NCBI RefSeq assembly: GCF_034928825.1
Contig: NZ_JAYFUL010000029.1
Coordinates: 1-64,000, forward strand
Reading direction: 5' to 3'
DNA from: Arcicella aquatica
GTDB taxonomy: Bacteria > Bacteroidota > Bacteroidia > Cytophagales > Spirosomataceae
Length of the DNA stretch: 64,000 bases
A program made the position numbers and the translations under genes. Within the stretch, counting starts at the first letter, position 1, and every line of letters starts with the position of its first letter. Shown piece after piece: positions 1 through 8,195 of this stretch. The notes below the pieces were generated by a model. That model was not told the origin of the DNA, did not search any database, and saw only the letters and a list, made by a program, of their open reading frames with translations.

Positions 1-109
1 TGCTATTTCACTTAATTATCTCAGACAAAATGTCAATGATTCTATTAAGTACGCCCAAATAATATTTGGTCAAAATTTCAAAGAACTATGTTCCAATATT
101 AGAACTTAA

Positions 110-138
110 CAGCCCTGCTCTCTGAAGGAGAGGGGCTG
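110..138. terminator. Hairpin in a common Bacteroidetes-type repeat
   Basis: The arms CAGCCC..CTCTC and GAGAGGGGCTG pair imperfectly around a short loop. It lies about 100 bases past the stop of the leftward GH28 gene, so it could end that transcript. The remaining DNA in 1-233 shows no gene. Confidence 0.35.
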
Positions 139-233
139 GGGGTGAGGTTATTATACATTGATTATCAATAAATTAGATACTTACGGGTAATCAGTAGGAC
201 TTAATTCCCTCGCTAGGGATAGAGACGTTAAAA

Positions 234-1562
234 CTACTCAACCATTTTATTATTCACCTTTACATTTTTCAAGGTAAAGCCTTTCACTACGCTTTTGTCA
301 ATCGAAGCATTTTTACTTTCTACAGTAAAGTTTTCAAAACTAAAGTTCGATAACTTGTCATATTCCGAAATGGCTACGTCGTAGAAAATATCACATTTTA
401 CTTCAATGTTTTTCAAGCTTATATGGTCTGAATACGAAAGAGGTACATCTTTACGCCCTTGTAAATCAAAAAATTGTTTCCAAGGTTTTACAAACAACAA
501 ACTATGGGCTTGTCCTTTGATGTTCTCTAAGCTGATATATTCATAAAGCTGTGGCGTGTCTGGTCGCATCTTTAGCCATAATATGCGTGTGGCTTCACTG
601 ACATGACAGTTTCGCATGATAATATTACGGTTGTGGATAGCCTCGCTCCCACAGGTAAGTGCCGAATGACAAAAACCAAATTCGCAATCTTCGATGATAA
701 TATTAGTGTTGGCGCCGTTGTTTGGCACACGGTCAGCCCACGGACCTTTGCCACCTTTCAAGGCAATGGCATCATCATTTACCGACATATAACAGCCTTT
801 GATAAGCACATTATTACAAACATCAATATCGATGGCATCCGTACTAGGGGCTTTTACGGGTTGATAAGGCGAGAAAATATGAACATCCAATACTTTCACA
901 TTATTGCATTGATAGTAGTGGCTCGTCCAGAAACCTGAATTATGAAGTTTAACATCTTGTACCTGTACATTATTAGATTTCCAGATGAAAACCAGTCGAG
1001 GGCGAGAAACCTCTAAGTTGGTACAATTAGGATTCTCTTTACGCCTAGCCCAGAAAGCCTCCCAGTAGTGTAAGCCATTGCCATCAATCGTTCCTTTTCC
1101 AGCAATCGTAAACCCATCTACTTGATAAGCATTTACCAAGGCTGTAAAATAATCTAAACTTTGTCCTTCCATTCTTGAAGGCAGTTTAGGATAGTCAGCG
1201 ATATTATCTGACCCTTTTAATACTGCTCCTTCAGATACATACAAATGCGTTTTGGGCTTAAAAAACAAAGCACCACTCATAAATGTCCCTTTCGGAATGA
1301 TGATTACACCTCCGCCCTTTTGGGCTGCTAAATCAATCGTTTGCTGAATAAGCTCCGTTTGTACGAGCGTACTATCTTGCTTAACGCCAAAATCGGTAAT
1401 CACATACGCTTTGCCAAGCTGTGCGAGCGTTACTTTTTTGTTAGTTGTAAACCAGCTTGATATTGGGCTACCATCGGGGAAAGTAGCTTTAGCTGTTTTT
1501 TGTGCGACCATTTGCGTGCATCCCAAAAGCGAACACGCCAGTATTAGAATCAGTTTTTTCAT
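234..1562 (-). CDS. Secreted glycoside hydrolase family 28 (polygalacturonase-like)
   Basis: A 442-residue protein with a right-handed beta-helix pattern, predicted to cleave alpha-1,4-galacturonan or a related pectic glycoside outside the cytoplasm. The N-terminus is a signal sequence; LLGC at residues 12-15 fits a lipobox, so it may be a lipoprotein, although signal peptidase I cleavage after VAQ (21) is possible. GH28 landmarks are in order: STDAIDID near 240 (the NTD position), NDDAIALKG near 263 (catalytic Asp pair), CHSALTCGSE near 297 (the GHG position) and WLKMRP near 328 (the RIK position). The first motif has Ser for Asn, common in the Bacteroidetes branch. It stands alone, with no SusCD pair or other pectinase nearby. 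The family is clear; the exact substrate is not. Confidence 0.85.
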   Translation of the reverse strand: MKKLILILACSLLGCTQMVAQKTAKATFPDGSPISSWFTTNKKVTLAQLGKAYVITDFGVKQDSTLVQTELIQQTIDLAAQKGGGVIIIPKGTFMSGALFFKPKTHLYVSEGAVLKGSDNIADYPKLPSRMEGQSLDYFTALVNAYQVDGFTIAGKGTIDGNGLHYWEAFWARRKENPNCTNLEVSRPRLVFIWKSNNVQVQDVKLHNSGFWTSHYYQCNNVKVLDVHIFSPYQPVKAPSTDAIDIDVCNNVLIKGCYMSVNDDAIALKGGKGPWADRVPNNGANTNIIIEDCEFGFCHSALTCGSEAIHNRNIIMRNCHVSEATRILWLKMRPDTPQLYEYISLENIKGQAHSLLFVKPWKQFFDLQGRKDVPLSYSDHISLKNIEVKCDIFYDVAISEYDKLSNFSFENFTVESKNASIDKSVVKGFTLKNVKVNNKMVE

Positions 1563-1947
1563 GTTAAATATTTATGGATTAACCATCCGCATGATTTAAA
1601 ACTGCAACTTGACACGATTTAGTGATTCTTCCATCCTGTTCCTTAGGGTATAGTAACAACAAGCTAAGAGGATTTTCGCTCAAACATTAAATTGGGTTGT
1701 TTCTATTAATACTATTATGCTTTAAGAACAATAGCAACAGGATAATATTCCGAGTATTTATCAATTATTTATACCGAAAGGCTGTTTGAATCACGAAAAA
1801 CAATATATTTGGGTACATTAACGTATATGTTAAATTTTATACAAAATCCATAATATATAATACAATTTTAATGAAACTTATCGTGGTTCGCTACCTTATT
1901 TAAAATGATTAAACCTTGTGTCATAAGTATAAATTGTATGAAAAATT
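1563..1947. other. Divergent intergenic region, no gene
   Basis: 385 AT-rich bases between the leftward GH28 gene and the rightward sensor kinase. A TAnnTTTG-type element (TATATTTG, 1804-1811) points toward the kinase gene, but the only upstream TTTG (1785-1788) is too close for a standard Bacteroidetes promoter. I see no ORF, RNA gene or convincing operator. Confidence 0.4.
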
Positions 1948-3831
1948 ATGCACTTAAAATGTTATTTTAATATAAAAATAAATACAGCACTCATAGTGTT
2001 TGTTTTCCCCTTCTGTCAGCTTTGTCATGCACAATCTAGTGAACTCATGAAGCTACAAAAATCTTTGCCTACGATAAGTGATAGTTTAAGATATGTAAAT
2101 ACATTGAATAGGATTGCTACGTTGTTGTATGAAAAAAACATCGATAGTACGTTTTACTACACCAAAAAGGCTAGTGAAATAGCTAATAGACTAAAGTATG
2201 CAAAAGGCCAAGCAGATGTATTGAATAACCTCGGCATCTTTTATTTTATCAAGGGGAATATACAGCTAGGGTTACGCTATTTTAATGAAGGGAATATTCA
2301 TTACAGAAAGCTTCAAGATTCTTCCAACATTGTCCAAACGTTAATGAATATCGCCATTCTTTATGAGGTAATGGGACGAGAAAAGAAGTCGTCCACTAAT
2401 TATAATTTGGCACTGGAATTGGGCAAAAAAATAAGTCATGATTCTATTTTTTCATTGGTTATCTATAACTACATCATCAAATACCCCAATAAATTCAGTA
2501 AAGACTCGCTCAACTATTACCTTAACAAAGGCAGAAACATTGCTGCAAAGTATAGAGACAAACGTATACTGTTGGCGTATGACCAATTGACGGCTGATAA
2601 TTATATTAAAAATAATCAGTTTGATAAAGGCATGGCTTTATTAAAACAGGCTAATGACGATGCGTTAAAAAATAATCTCTCGAATGTCTCCGTCATTATC
2701 TTGACTGATATGGGTGACCAGATGTATCAACGGGATAAGTTAACCGCCATACAATACTATAAACAAGGACTTACCATTGCGATTCAGAAAGGCTATTTAG
2801 TTGATAGTGAGCTACTCACAAGAAAATTAGCCGCTACTTATGCTGAACTAAAAGATTATTATAATGCCTATTTATTTAGCAAGCAATACCAAAAAATCAA
2901 TGACAAAATAGATGCACAAGAAAACCTATTTGGCATTGACTATCAAGATTTTGCAGCCAAAGAGCAACAGCTAGAATCATCAAACCTGTTGGCAAAGTAC
3001 CAATCTAGGCTATTGATATTAGCTATCGTGATCAGTGTGATGGCTATCGTGATGATGATTATATTATGGCGTAGTTGGAAGAGTACACAAAAGTCCAGAG
3101 AGGCCCTCAGACTACAGTTTCAGCATGCAGAAGTAACGATGCATGATTTAGAGACGATGAATAAAAACTATGCACGCCTTATCAAAATTGTGGCACATGA
3201 CCTCCGAAATCCAATTGGAGCGGTTGGTGTGATGACTTCGATGCTCGCCGAAAAAGAAATGGATGAAGACGATAGCGAGCTAATAGCGCTAATACAGACG
3301 TCTATCAATAATAGCCTAAACTTAATTAATGATTTACTAAAAACTGATTTTGAGCAAAAGCATGACATCCATAAAGAAGAAACATCCTTTGATGGCTTAC
3401 TGAATGAATGTGTGCAATTACTCCGCTTTAAGGCAAAAGACAAGCGTCAGCAATTGATTTTTAATACGGATACGAATATTAAAATGAATATTGATAGGGA
3501 CAAAATATCGAGGGTGATTAATAACCTAGTGGTGAATGCCATCAAATTCAGTCCAGAAGGAAGCAATATTTATATTACTACCAAAGTAACGGAAAGTGGC
3601 ACACTTACTACTGTAAAAGATGCAGGAATAGGCATACCCGTAAAAATGCAGGATAAAGTATTTGACCCTTTTACGTCGGCAAAGCGAAAAGGAACGGGAG
3701 GCGAACAACCATTTGGTTTAGGGTTGTATATCAGTAAACAAATTATTGAAGCACATCATGGTAAGATTTGGCTAAAAAGCGAACCTGATAAAGGGACGGA
3801 GTTTTTTGTGGAATTGCCGTTTGGGAGGTGA
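1948..3831 (+). CDS. TPR-containing sensor histidine kinase
   Basis: A 627-residue membrane sensor. After an N-terminal export signal (residues 1-28) come about 300 residues of helical repeats with TPR character, presumably periplasmic and ligand- or protein-binding. One transmembrane helix lies near 352-371, followed by a short coiled linker and a cytoplasmic kinase core: H-box KIVAHDLRNP near 412-421 with the phospho-accepting His about 416, N-box NNLVVNAIKF near 525, G1 DAGIGIP near 562, and a final FGLGLYISKQIIEAHHG box. This is the single-helix TPR-kinase architecture common in Bacteroidetes. No response regulator is adjacent, so the partner must be encoded elsewhere; the stimulus is unknown. 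Confidence 0.9.
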   Translation: MHLKCYFNIKINTALIVFVFPFCQLCHAQSSELMKLQKSLPTISDSLRYVNTLNRIATLLYEKNIDSTFYYTKKASEIANRLKYAKGQADVLNNLGIFYFIKGNIQLGLRYFNEGNIHYRKLQDSSNIVQTLMNIAILYEVMGREKKSSTNYNLALELGKKISHDSIFSLVIYNYIIKYPNKFSKDSLNYYLNKGRNIAAKYRDKRILLAYDQLTADNYIKNNQFDKGMALLKQANDDALKNNLSNVSVIILTDMGDQMYQRDKLTAIQYYKQGLTIAIQKGYLVDSELLTRKLAATYAELKDYYNAYLFSKQYQKINDKIDAQENLFGIDYQDFAAKEQQLESSNLLAKYQSRLLILAIVISVMAIVMMIILWRSWKSTQKSREALRLQFQHAEVTMHDLETMNKNYARLIKIVAHDLRNPIGAVGVMTSMLAEKEMDEDDSELIALIQTSINNSLNLINDLLKTDFEQKHDIHKEETSFDGLLNECVQLLRFKAKDKRQQLIFNTDTNIKMNIDRDKISRVINNLVVNAIKFSPEGSNIYITTKVTESGTLTTVKDAGIGIPVKMQDKVFDPFTSAKRKGTGGEQPFGLGLYISKQIIEAHHGKIWLKSEPDKGTEFFVELPFGR

Positions 3832-3891
3832 TTGTTGTGATAGGGTAAATTATACCAAATATATTTACTACCAATACTATTAAATGACAGT

Positions 3892-4161
3892 CTATTTATA
3901 TTTTTTATCTCTGATTAATCTAATGTTATTAAACTCGGGAAATACATGAATATCTTCCTCTGGAATAATTCCTCTACGAATCCAGTTCGTTACTAAAGAC
4001 TCTTCTGCAATTTCATATTTGTTGCAATAGTTTTTGATAGTAAGCCAATCACTCAACTCAATTACTTTACCCTCTGACAGCATAAAGTTCTTTGCTTCTT
4101 CAATAAGTGCCTTAGCTTGGCTAAGAACATCATCCGTATGGGCATTAATAATTTGTACCAT
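3892..4161 (-). CDS. Small protein of unknown function, possible HTH
   Basis: An 89-residue protein. The first 30 residues form an acidic amphipathic helix; the rest (WLTIKNYCNKYEI..., then VTNWIRRGIIPEEDI) resembles the helix-turn-helix and wing of small excisionase/MerR-like DNA-binding domains, including a basic WIRRG turn. No firm family match by eye. It lies 29 bases after a 51-residue gene on the same strand, so the two may be cotranscribed. The unusual small size and the neighbouring repeats suggest accessory DNA. Confidence 0.55.
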   Translation of the reverse strand: MVQIINAHTDDVLSQAKALIEEAKNFMLSEGKVIELSDWLTIKNYCNKYEIAEESLVTNWIRRGIIPEEDIHVFPEFNNIRLIRDKKYK

Positions 4162-4190
4162 AGCTTTAAAGGAGATTTTTACCCCTTTTT

Positions 4191-4346
4191 CTAGTTTTTA
4201 AGTTCTTCAATAATTTGGTTAATTTTCAGAATTGAATCAAGATACTCGTTGATTTCATCGTTTGTAAGGTTTTCAATTTCTTCCTCTAACCTTTTCTTGA
4301 GATTCGCTTTTGACTCCTCAAGCACTTCAATCATGTGTTCTTTCAT
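4191..4346 (-). CDS. 51-residue coiled-coil micro-protein
   Basis: An open frame of 51 codons from ATG to TAG. It is almost entirely one charged helix rich in Glu, Lys and Leu (KKRLEEEIENLTNDEINEYL), with heptad-like spacing that suggests a short coiled coil. It sits directly upstream of the 89-residue gene on the same strand. Such proteins are often antitoxins or partners of a neighbour, but I cannot assign a family. It could be non-coding chance sequence, although the amino-acid composition looks protein-like. Confidence 0.45.
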   Translation of the reverse strand: MKEHMIEVLEESKANLKKRLEEEIENLTNDEINEYLDSILKINQIIEELKN

Positions 4347-4432
4347 ATCCTAATTTGCAATACAAATAAACTATGTGTTCGGTTAGCAAACAAACAGTTT
4401 AATATATTTTAATCTAATAGGTAAATATTCTT

Positions 4433-4470
4433 CGCCCTTGTTGGTATTTTTACGGGGCCTCCTAGACCAA
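4433..4470 (+). repeat. Direct repeat, copy 1 (left of HigA-like gene)
   Basis: This 38-base sequence begins CGCCCTTGTTGGTATTTTTA and ends TCCTAGACCAA. It recurs with few changes at 4919-4958 in the same orientation, so the two copies bracket the HigA-like gene. In each copy the GTTGGT and ACCAA ends can pair as a hairpin, making a transcript terminator or transposon end plausible. Confidence 0.6.
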
Positions 4471-4525
4471 AATAGGCTGAAATTCCAGAACTACAAACAT
4501 GAGTTCATTAAATCTCTTTTTAAAT

Positions 4526-4888
4526 TTATATACTCACAGAAGGTATTAAAAAGTTTACAGGAATATTTAACCCTTTACTAAGGCGACTTATCATCTGTAC
4601 TGTAAGCTCTTGTTTACGGTTCATTATCTTTGATACTTTCGTTTTATCTCCGATATAGGGAATTAAATCTACTTGCTTTAAATTCTGTTGTTCCATTTTA
4701 TACTGCAAATATGCGATAGGATCACTGGCTTGCATAGGAACGTGTATTTCTTCATATGCTTCTATCAATGAAATAAGCATTTCCAACTCTTGTCCTTGAT
4801 CGCTGTCTTTGCTAGGCTTTAATTTCATCAATGTACGAACTTTGCTCAATGCTAGTTGATGATATTTATTATCTATTATATTATCCAT
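4526..4888 (-). CDS. HigA-type antitoxin / XRE-family regulator (orphan)
   Basis: A 120-residue protein with an N-terminal helical dimerisation part and a C-terminal Cro/CI-type helix-turn-helix at about residues 65-115 (MEQQNLKQVDLIPYIGDKTK, then the recognition helix and PVNFL tail). This order matches HigA/YgjM antitoxins, which bind an HigB RNase and repress their own promoter. A TTG three codons upstream is in frame, but the ATG at 4888 is the better start. No HigB-like ORF lies on either side, so it is either an orphan or a stand-alone regulator. Direct repeats flank the gene. Confidence 0.75.
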   Translation of the reverse strand: MDNIIDNKYHQLALSKVRTLMKLKPSKDSDQGQELEMLISLIEAYEEIHVPMQASDPIAYLQYKMEQQNLKQVDLIPYIGDKTKVSKIMNRKQELTVQMISRLSKGLNIPVNFLIPSVSI

Positions 4889-4918
4889 TGTATTCAATTT
4901 TAGTAACGTCTATTTTAT

Positions 4919-4958
4919 CGCCATTGTTGGTATTTTTAACGGGGGTCTCCTAGACCAA
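4919..4958 (+). repeat. Direct repeat, copy 2 (right of HigA-like gene)
   Basis: The second copy of the 4433-4470 sequence, here with a perfect GGTCT-CCT-AGACC hairpin and paired GTTGGT/ACCAAC ends. It lies upstream of the HigA-like gene and might carry its operator or the terminator of the nuclease gene. Confidence 0.6.
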
Positions 4959-5033
4959 CGAGCTAAGAATAAGCAACCTACCAACTTTATAGTTTGATTT
5001 TATTTTTTCTTTGGAGCGTTGCTTACGCTCGTG

Positions 5034-5058
5034 TTGTTGGTGAAAAAAACACCAACAA
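5034..5058. repeat. Perfect hairpin related to the 4433/4919 repeats
   Basis: A 9-base stem, TTGTTGGTG and CACCAACAA, with a loop of seven A residues. Read on the minus strand the right arm continues as CGCCATTGTTGGT, the same start as the direct repeats at 4433 and 4919 but inverted. It lies just downstream of the nuclease gene stop and may work as its terminator. Confidence 0.55.
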
Positions 5059-5246
5059 TGGCGGCATAAAGCATGCCTATCAAATATTGATTTGACTACT
5101 ATTCCATGCCATGCTTGGAATCGAACTTAATAAGTATCAATGTCTAAACGGCTTTTCTTCTTTGTTCTCGAATATAAAGCTATTGGTTGTTAAGTATATG
5201 TGCAAAAGGATTTGTGGGGGCTTGGAACAACGAGGGAGTTGTTTTT

Positions 5247-7136
5247 TCACAGTGTTCGTAATATGTATTCTGCTTTGTCTTTCATGTATGGTACTTCTAC
5301 TTTATAGTATCTGTCGTAATCTGGATATAACACAATTAAATACATATTTGAAACTTTAAGTCCATAGTTTTTTTCAAGGATGTATTTGTACAAACTTTGT
5401 TGTAAGCAATAACGATTATAGCTTGTGTCGTCAATATCTGCCAATTGTCCAACACCCTTTTGCCATTGATTATTTTTTATTGGTTCTCCATTGAAAGAGT
5501 TGATAACTTTTTTACTTCTCTTCCAATCATACATTTCGTAACCATTTCCATTTCTAGAAATTAGGTCGATTGTTCCCGCAATATGATGATGCTCATCAAA
5601 TATTCTCCATTCTGTTCTATATGGTTTAATATGGTTATTTTCTTTTACGAAACTTTCAAACAAATGAAACTCCTCGGTTTTTTCATATTCCTGTTCCAAA
5701 TAGAAATTCTCAATTTGTTCGTGAAGATATGTTCCTTTAGTAGCAGCTTCTATTCCTCTTTTATTCCAAATTCCTACAATTTCTTCAACATCTTTACCAT
5801 AAAGTTCGTTATTTGGATTTAGTCGACTTGCCGCTGAATATCCATCAAATTCTGGAAAAAATTTTCCAATAATTGTACTTGCTGATGGTGCTGGTGCGTT
5901 GTCAATTGTATAAACATGAGGTTCAGGATAAAATTTAATTCTTAGGTCTCTTGGATGAGCATTTTCATCATTAAAACCAATTGATTTTTTATTATTAACT
6001 TCTCCAATAAAAGTCGGCTTAACTAATTTTTCCTCTTTGAGTTCTTGTTCGTCAAAATCTCTTTCAATAGTTTCAGTTTGCTCTTCAATAGATTGAAAGG
6101 TATGATTAAGATATTGTTCTCTATATTTTGCTTTTTCCCACTTTTGGGCTTGTACAATGTCCCAAAGTTTTTCAACCTGTAATAATGGTTGTTTTAACAA
6201 TTGGCTTGGTATTTCATATTTTGGAATTGCTGACTTTATTGTTTCTGCTATATATCGCAAACAGTCATCTTCTTGCAAATGAACTTGATATTCTGAAAAC
6301 CGAATAACTATCCAACCTCTATCGACAAAATAAATGTCTCGATTAACATCTTCGCCTTTGCAATGTGTGGGCTGTCGAGTTATTCCTGCATAGGGTTCGT
6401 CAATTTCAATATCTATTCTAATGTTTGTATTTGACTTGTCAATAATCGCTATGTCAGGTTCAAAAGGTCGTGTTTCTTTACCTGTGTTTAGTCTTGCGTT
6501 TCCTAAAACTTTAAAGTCTTTTCCAAAATATTGTTCAATAGATTTTTGAAACGACTCTTCTTTAAATCCTCTACGTTTTGTGTTTCCTAATCTAAAGCTT
6601 CTTATTACAGTTCCTTTTTTCGGAAAGCGAAAAACTGGATATGAATTGGTCGTTTGAACTTTCGATATGTCATAATTAACAAAGACAACTTCGTCTTTAG
6701 ATTTTGTTGTTTCAATTTTGGCTTGAGGAAGTTGTTCTTCTGATTTTGGTTTAGATTTTGGCTTAACCTCAAAAGCTTCAACTTTGGGAATTACCTTTTC
6801 TTGTTTAGTTTCTGTAGGTTTTGAATAAATAAGTTTTGGTTCATTTATTTTTATATCACTTTTAACAGGTGTGTCGGTATAAACTTTAGGTTGTGGTTTT
6901 TCTAAAATGGATTTTTCTTTATGTGTTTCAAGTTTTGGTTTCGCAGCTTTTTTTTCTACTGTGACAGTCGAAAGGGTTCTTTTATTTTCTTCTTGTTCAA
7001 TTTTTGCTTTTTGTTTTTTCTTTGAAAGTCTCCAAATGGCAAATATGATTAAGGATATCCCAATAAAAATAGCAGTCCAAAATCTCAATGGATGTGTTGT
7101 CTTTAATTCAATTAAAAGTCGGTATATTTCTTCCAT
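5247..7136 (-). CDS. Membrane-anchored protein with two PD-(D/E)XK nuclease-like domains
   Basis: A 629-residue protein. One transmembrane helix (about 19-36) is followed by a basic stop-transfer stretch and a long Lys/Glu/Pro-rich linker to about 150. The middle domain (about 180-300) has GFKEESF, PFEPDIAIID, IDIEIDEPY and a final RGWIVIRFSEYQV strand, the layout of DUF559/Vsr-like PD-(D/E)XK nucleases. The C-terminal domain (about 395-629) has GTYLHEQIENF, AGTIDLISRN, YDWKRSKK and YCLQQSLYKYIL, the layout of RecB/exonuclease-type PD-(D/E)XK proteins. Both keep the acidic and Lys residues expected of active enzymes, from reading alone. The cytoplasmic orientation is inferred. No helicase or partner is adjacent. 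Role unknown; anti-phage or DNA uptake functions are conceivable. Confidence 0.7.
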   Translation of the reverse strand: MEEIYRLLIELKTTHPLRFWTAIFIGISLIIFAIWRLSKKKQKAKIEQEENKRTLSTVTVEKKAAKPKLETHKEKSILEKPQPKVYTDTPVKSDIKINEPKLIYSKPTETKQEKVIPKVEAFEVKPKSKPKSEEQLPQAKIETTKSKDEVVFVNYDISKVQTTNSYPVFRFPKKGTVIRSFRLGNTKRRGFKEESFQKSIEQYFGKDFKVLGNARLNTGKETRPFEPDIAIIDKSNTNIRIDIEIDEPYAGITRQPTHCKGEDVNRDIYFVDRGWIVIRFSEYQVHLQEDDCLRYIAETIKSAIPKYEIPSQLLKQPLLQVEKLWDIVQAQKWEKAKYREQYLNHTFQSIEEQTETIERDFDEQELKEEKLVKPTFIGEVNNKKSIGFNDENAHPRDLRIKFYPEPHVYTIDNAPAPSASTIIGKFFPEFDGYSAASRLNPNNELYGKDVEEIVGIWNKRGIEAATKGTYLHEQIENFYLEQEYEKTEEFHLFESFVKENNHIKPYRTEWRIFDEHHHIAGTIDLISRNGNGYEMYDWKRSKKVINSFNGEPIKNNQWQKGVGQLADIDDTSYNRYCLQQSLYKYILEKNYGLKVSNMYLIVLYPDYDRYYKVEVPYMKDKAEYILRTL

Positions 7137-7364
7137 TATTTTGTTTATTTATAATTTCATTCTACAATGAGGCACAACTTTTTAATATGCGAAATTTTTG
7201 TCGTACTTTTTCTATTGTTGGTGGTTTCATATTCTAATCTACCCATTCCCAAATACAATCAAAAATATTTAATCCACCAATCACAAAAAACTTATTATAC
7301 GGTAAATGTTCTTGATATAATTCAAATTATGTCATTAGTAAATTGATTATTGCTAAAAGCGTTT

Positions 7365-7472
7365 TGTACATAAGCAATTGCAAAGTGAACATAGCCAGTA
7401 GTGATTTGTGCATATGCATTTGCAAAGTGATATTAACCAGTGAAGACTTGTGATTAAGCAATAGCAAAAAGC
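7365..7472. repeat. Degenerate tandem repeat, about 40-45 bp unit
   Basis: Two to three diverged copies follow one another, each with the order TTGT-(A/G)CATA-AGCA-TTGCAAAGTGA and then an ...ACCAGTGA-like spacer. The last copy is truncated (TTGTGATTAAGCAATAGCAAA) and runs straight into the REP at 7474. The repeat has no coding potential. Confidence 0.5.
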
Positions 7473-7473
7473 T

Positions 7474-7506
7474 ACTCATGGCATGACTTTGAGTCATGCC
7501 ATGAGT
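7474..7506. repeat. REP palindrome, left flank of RAYT gene
   Basis: Perfect 15-base arms ACTCATGGCATGACT and AGTCATGCCATGAGT separated by TTG. The same arms lie on the other side of the transposase gene with the complementary loop CAA, so the two REPs are inverted with respect to one another, as expected for the substrate of a RAYT. Confidence 0.9.
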
Positions 7507-7522
7507 GACATTTTATGATTAT

Positions 7523-8101
7523 CTAAAATATTTTATCCAAAAGGCTTTCGTTAATAACTCGGTATGCGTCTTCATAGAATTGTTGTCTATCTTCCGAAAT
7601 ATTGATAAACGTATTTGCCAGCTCTCGATTTACCAACTTGCCATTTCTTAATCCTATATAGTCTTTAAAGGATGAAAACTCCCAATCTTCCATTTTTTTT
7701 ACTAATCCAGCTTTCATTGGATTTTGATGGATATAATGAAAACATGTAGTAGTATATCTGTTTGGTAGTACTTCTGAGTTGTCCACTAAGACTTTAGAAC
7801 AAGTATTTTGGGTAAATAATGACCCTGTTCTGTTCTTTTGTTTGTTAATTGCTCTTGTATAAGAGCGTAAAATTATCTGGATGCCTTTACTTAAATCTTT
7901 ACTGTCTTTATCAGGAGGTATGTAAATCAAAAAATGGAAGTGATTTGGCATTAAACACCAAGCTATAATTTCGGAATGAGGTTTAACGTATTCTTTAACT
8001 TTCTCTAAGAAATAGAGGTAATTATCTCTATCAAAGAATAAGGTCTGTTTATTATTCCCTCTATTGTAAATATGGAATAATTCATTAGGGTAGAGTTTCA
8101 T
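7523..8101 (-). CDS. REP-associated tyrosine transposase (RAYT, Y1_Tnp/IS200-like)
   Basis: A 192-residue single-domain HUH transposase. The start MKLYPNELFHIYNRGNNKQTL is typical of RAYTs; the HUH metal motif is NHFHFL near residues 53-58 and the probable nucleophile is Tyr in LRSYTRAINK near 95. It also has the conserved YIHQNPMKAGLV and WEFSSFKDY blocks. RAYTs are domesticated relatives of IS200/IS605 enzymes that recognise and nick REP hairpins. Here the REPs are directly at both gene borders, and at least three more copies lie in the window, so the gene looks intact and its REP family has spread. Length is normal. Confidence 0.92.
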   Translation of the reverse strand: MKLYPNELFHIYNRGNNKQTLFFDRDNYLYFLEKVKEYVKPHSEIIAWCLMPNHFHFLIYIPPDKDSKDLSKGIQIILRSYTRAINKQKNRTGSLFTQNTCSKVLVDNSEVLPNRYTTTCFHYIHQNPMKAGLVKKMEDWEFSSFKDYIGLRNGKLVNRELANTFINISEDRQQFYEDAYRVINESLLDKIF

Positions 8102-8150
8102 TTTTGTGAGGTTTATCTTTTACAATATTTTCTCAGTGAAAGTTACTTTT

Positions 8151-8183
8151 ACTCATGGCATGACTCAAAGTCATGCCATGAGT
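8151..8183. repeat. REP palindrome, right flank of RAYT gene
   Basis: Arms ACTCATGGCATGACT (8151-8165) and AGTCATGCCATGAGT (8169-8183) around a CAA loop. It lies between the stop of mnmE and the start of the RAYT gene and is the mirror image of the REP at 7474-7506. Confidence 0.9.
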
Positions 8184-8195
8184 ATTTCCAAGTCT

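Larger units (their letters stand above)
4889..5246. other. Repeat-bearing intergenic region
   Basis: 358 bases between the orphan HigA-like gene and the nuclease gene on the same strand. It holds the second direct repeat (4919-4958) and the hairpin at 5034-5058. I searched for an HigB partner on both strands and found no convincing frame. Confidence 0.5.
7137..7522. other. Intergenic region upstream of the nuclease gene
   Basis: 386 AT-rich bases. The left part should hold the promoter of the leftward nuclease gene, but I cannot place it. The right part is the degenerate tandem repeat (7365-7472) followed by a REP palindrome that ends the RAYT gene. No ORF of note. Confidence 0.45.

Noticed and set aside
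4898..5246. HigB toxin partner for the HigA-like gene
   Set aside because: No frame on either strand shows the size or motifs of a RelE/HigB RNase.
5111..5359. Rightward 82-residue ORF with hydrophobic segment as a possible small toxin
   Set aside because: It overlaps the well-supported nuclease gene in antisense and its composition (Cys-rich, low complexity) looks like shadow translation.
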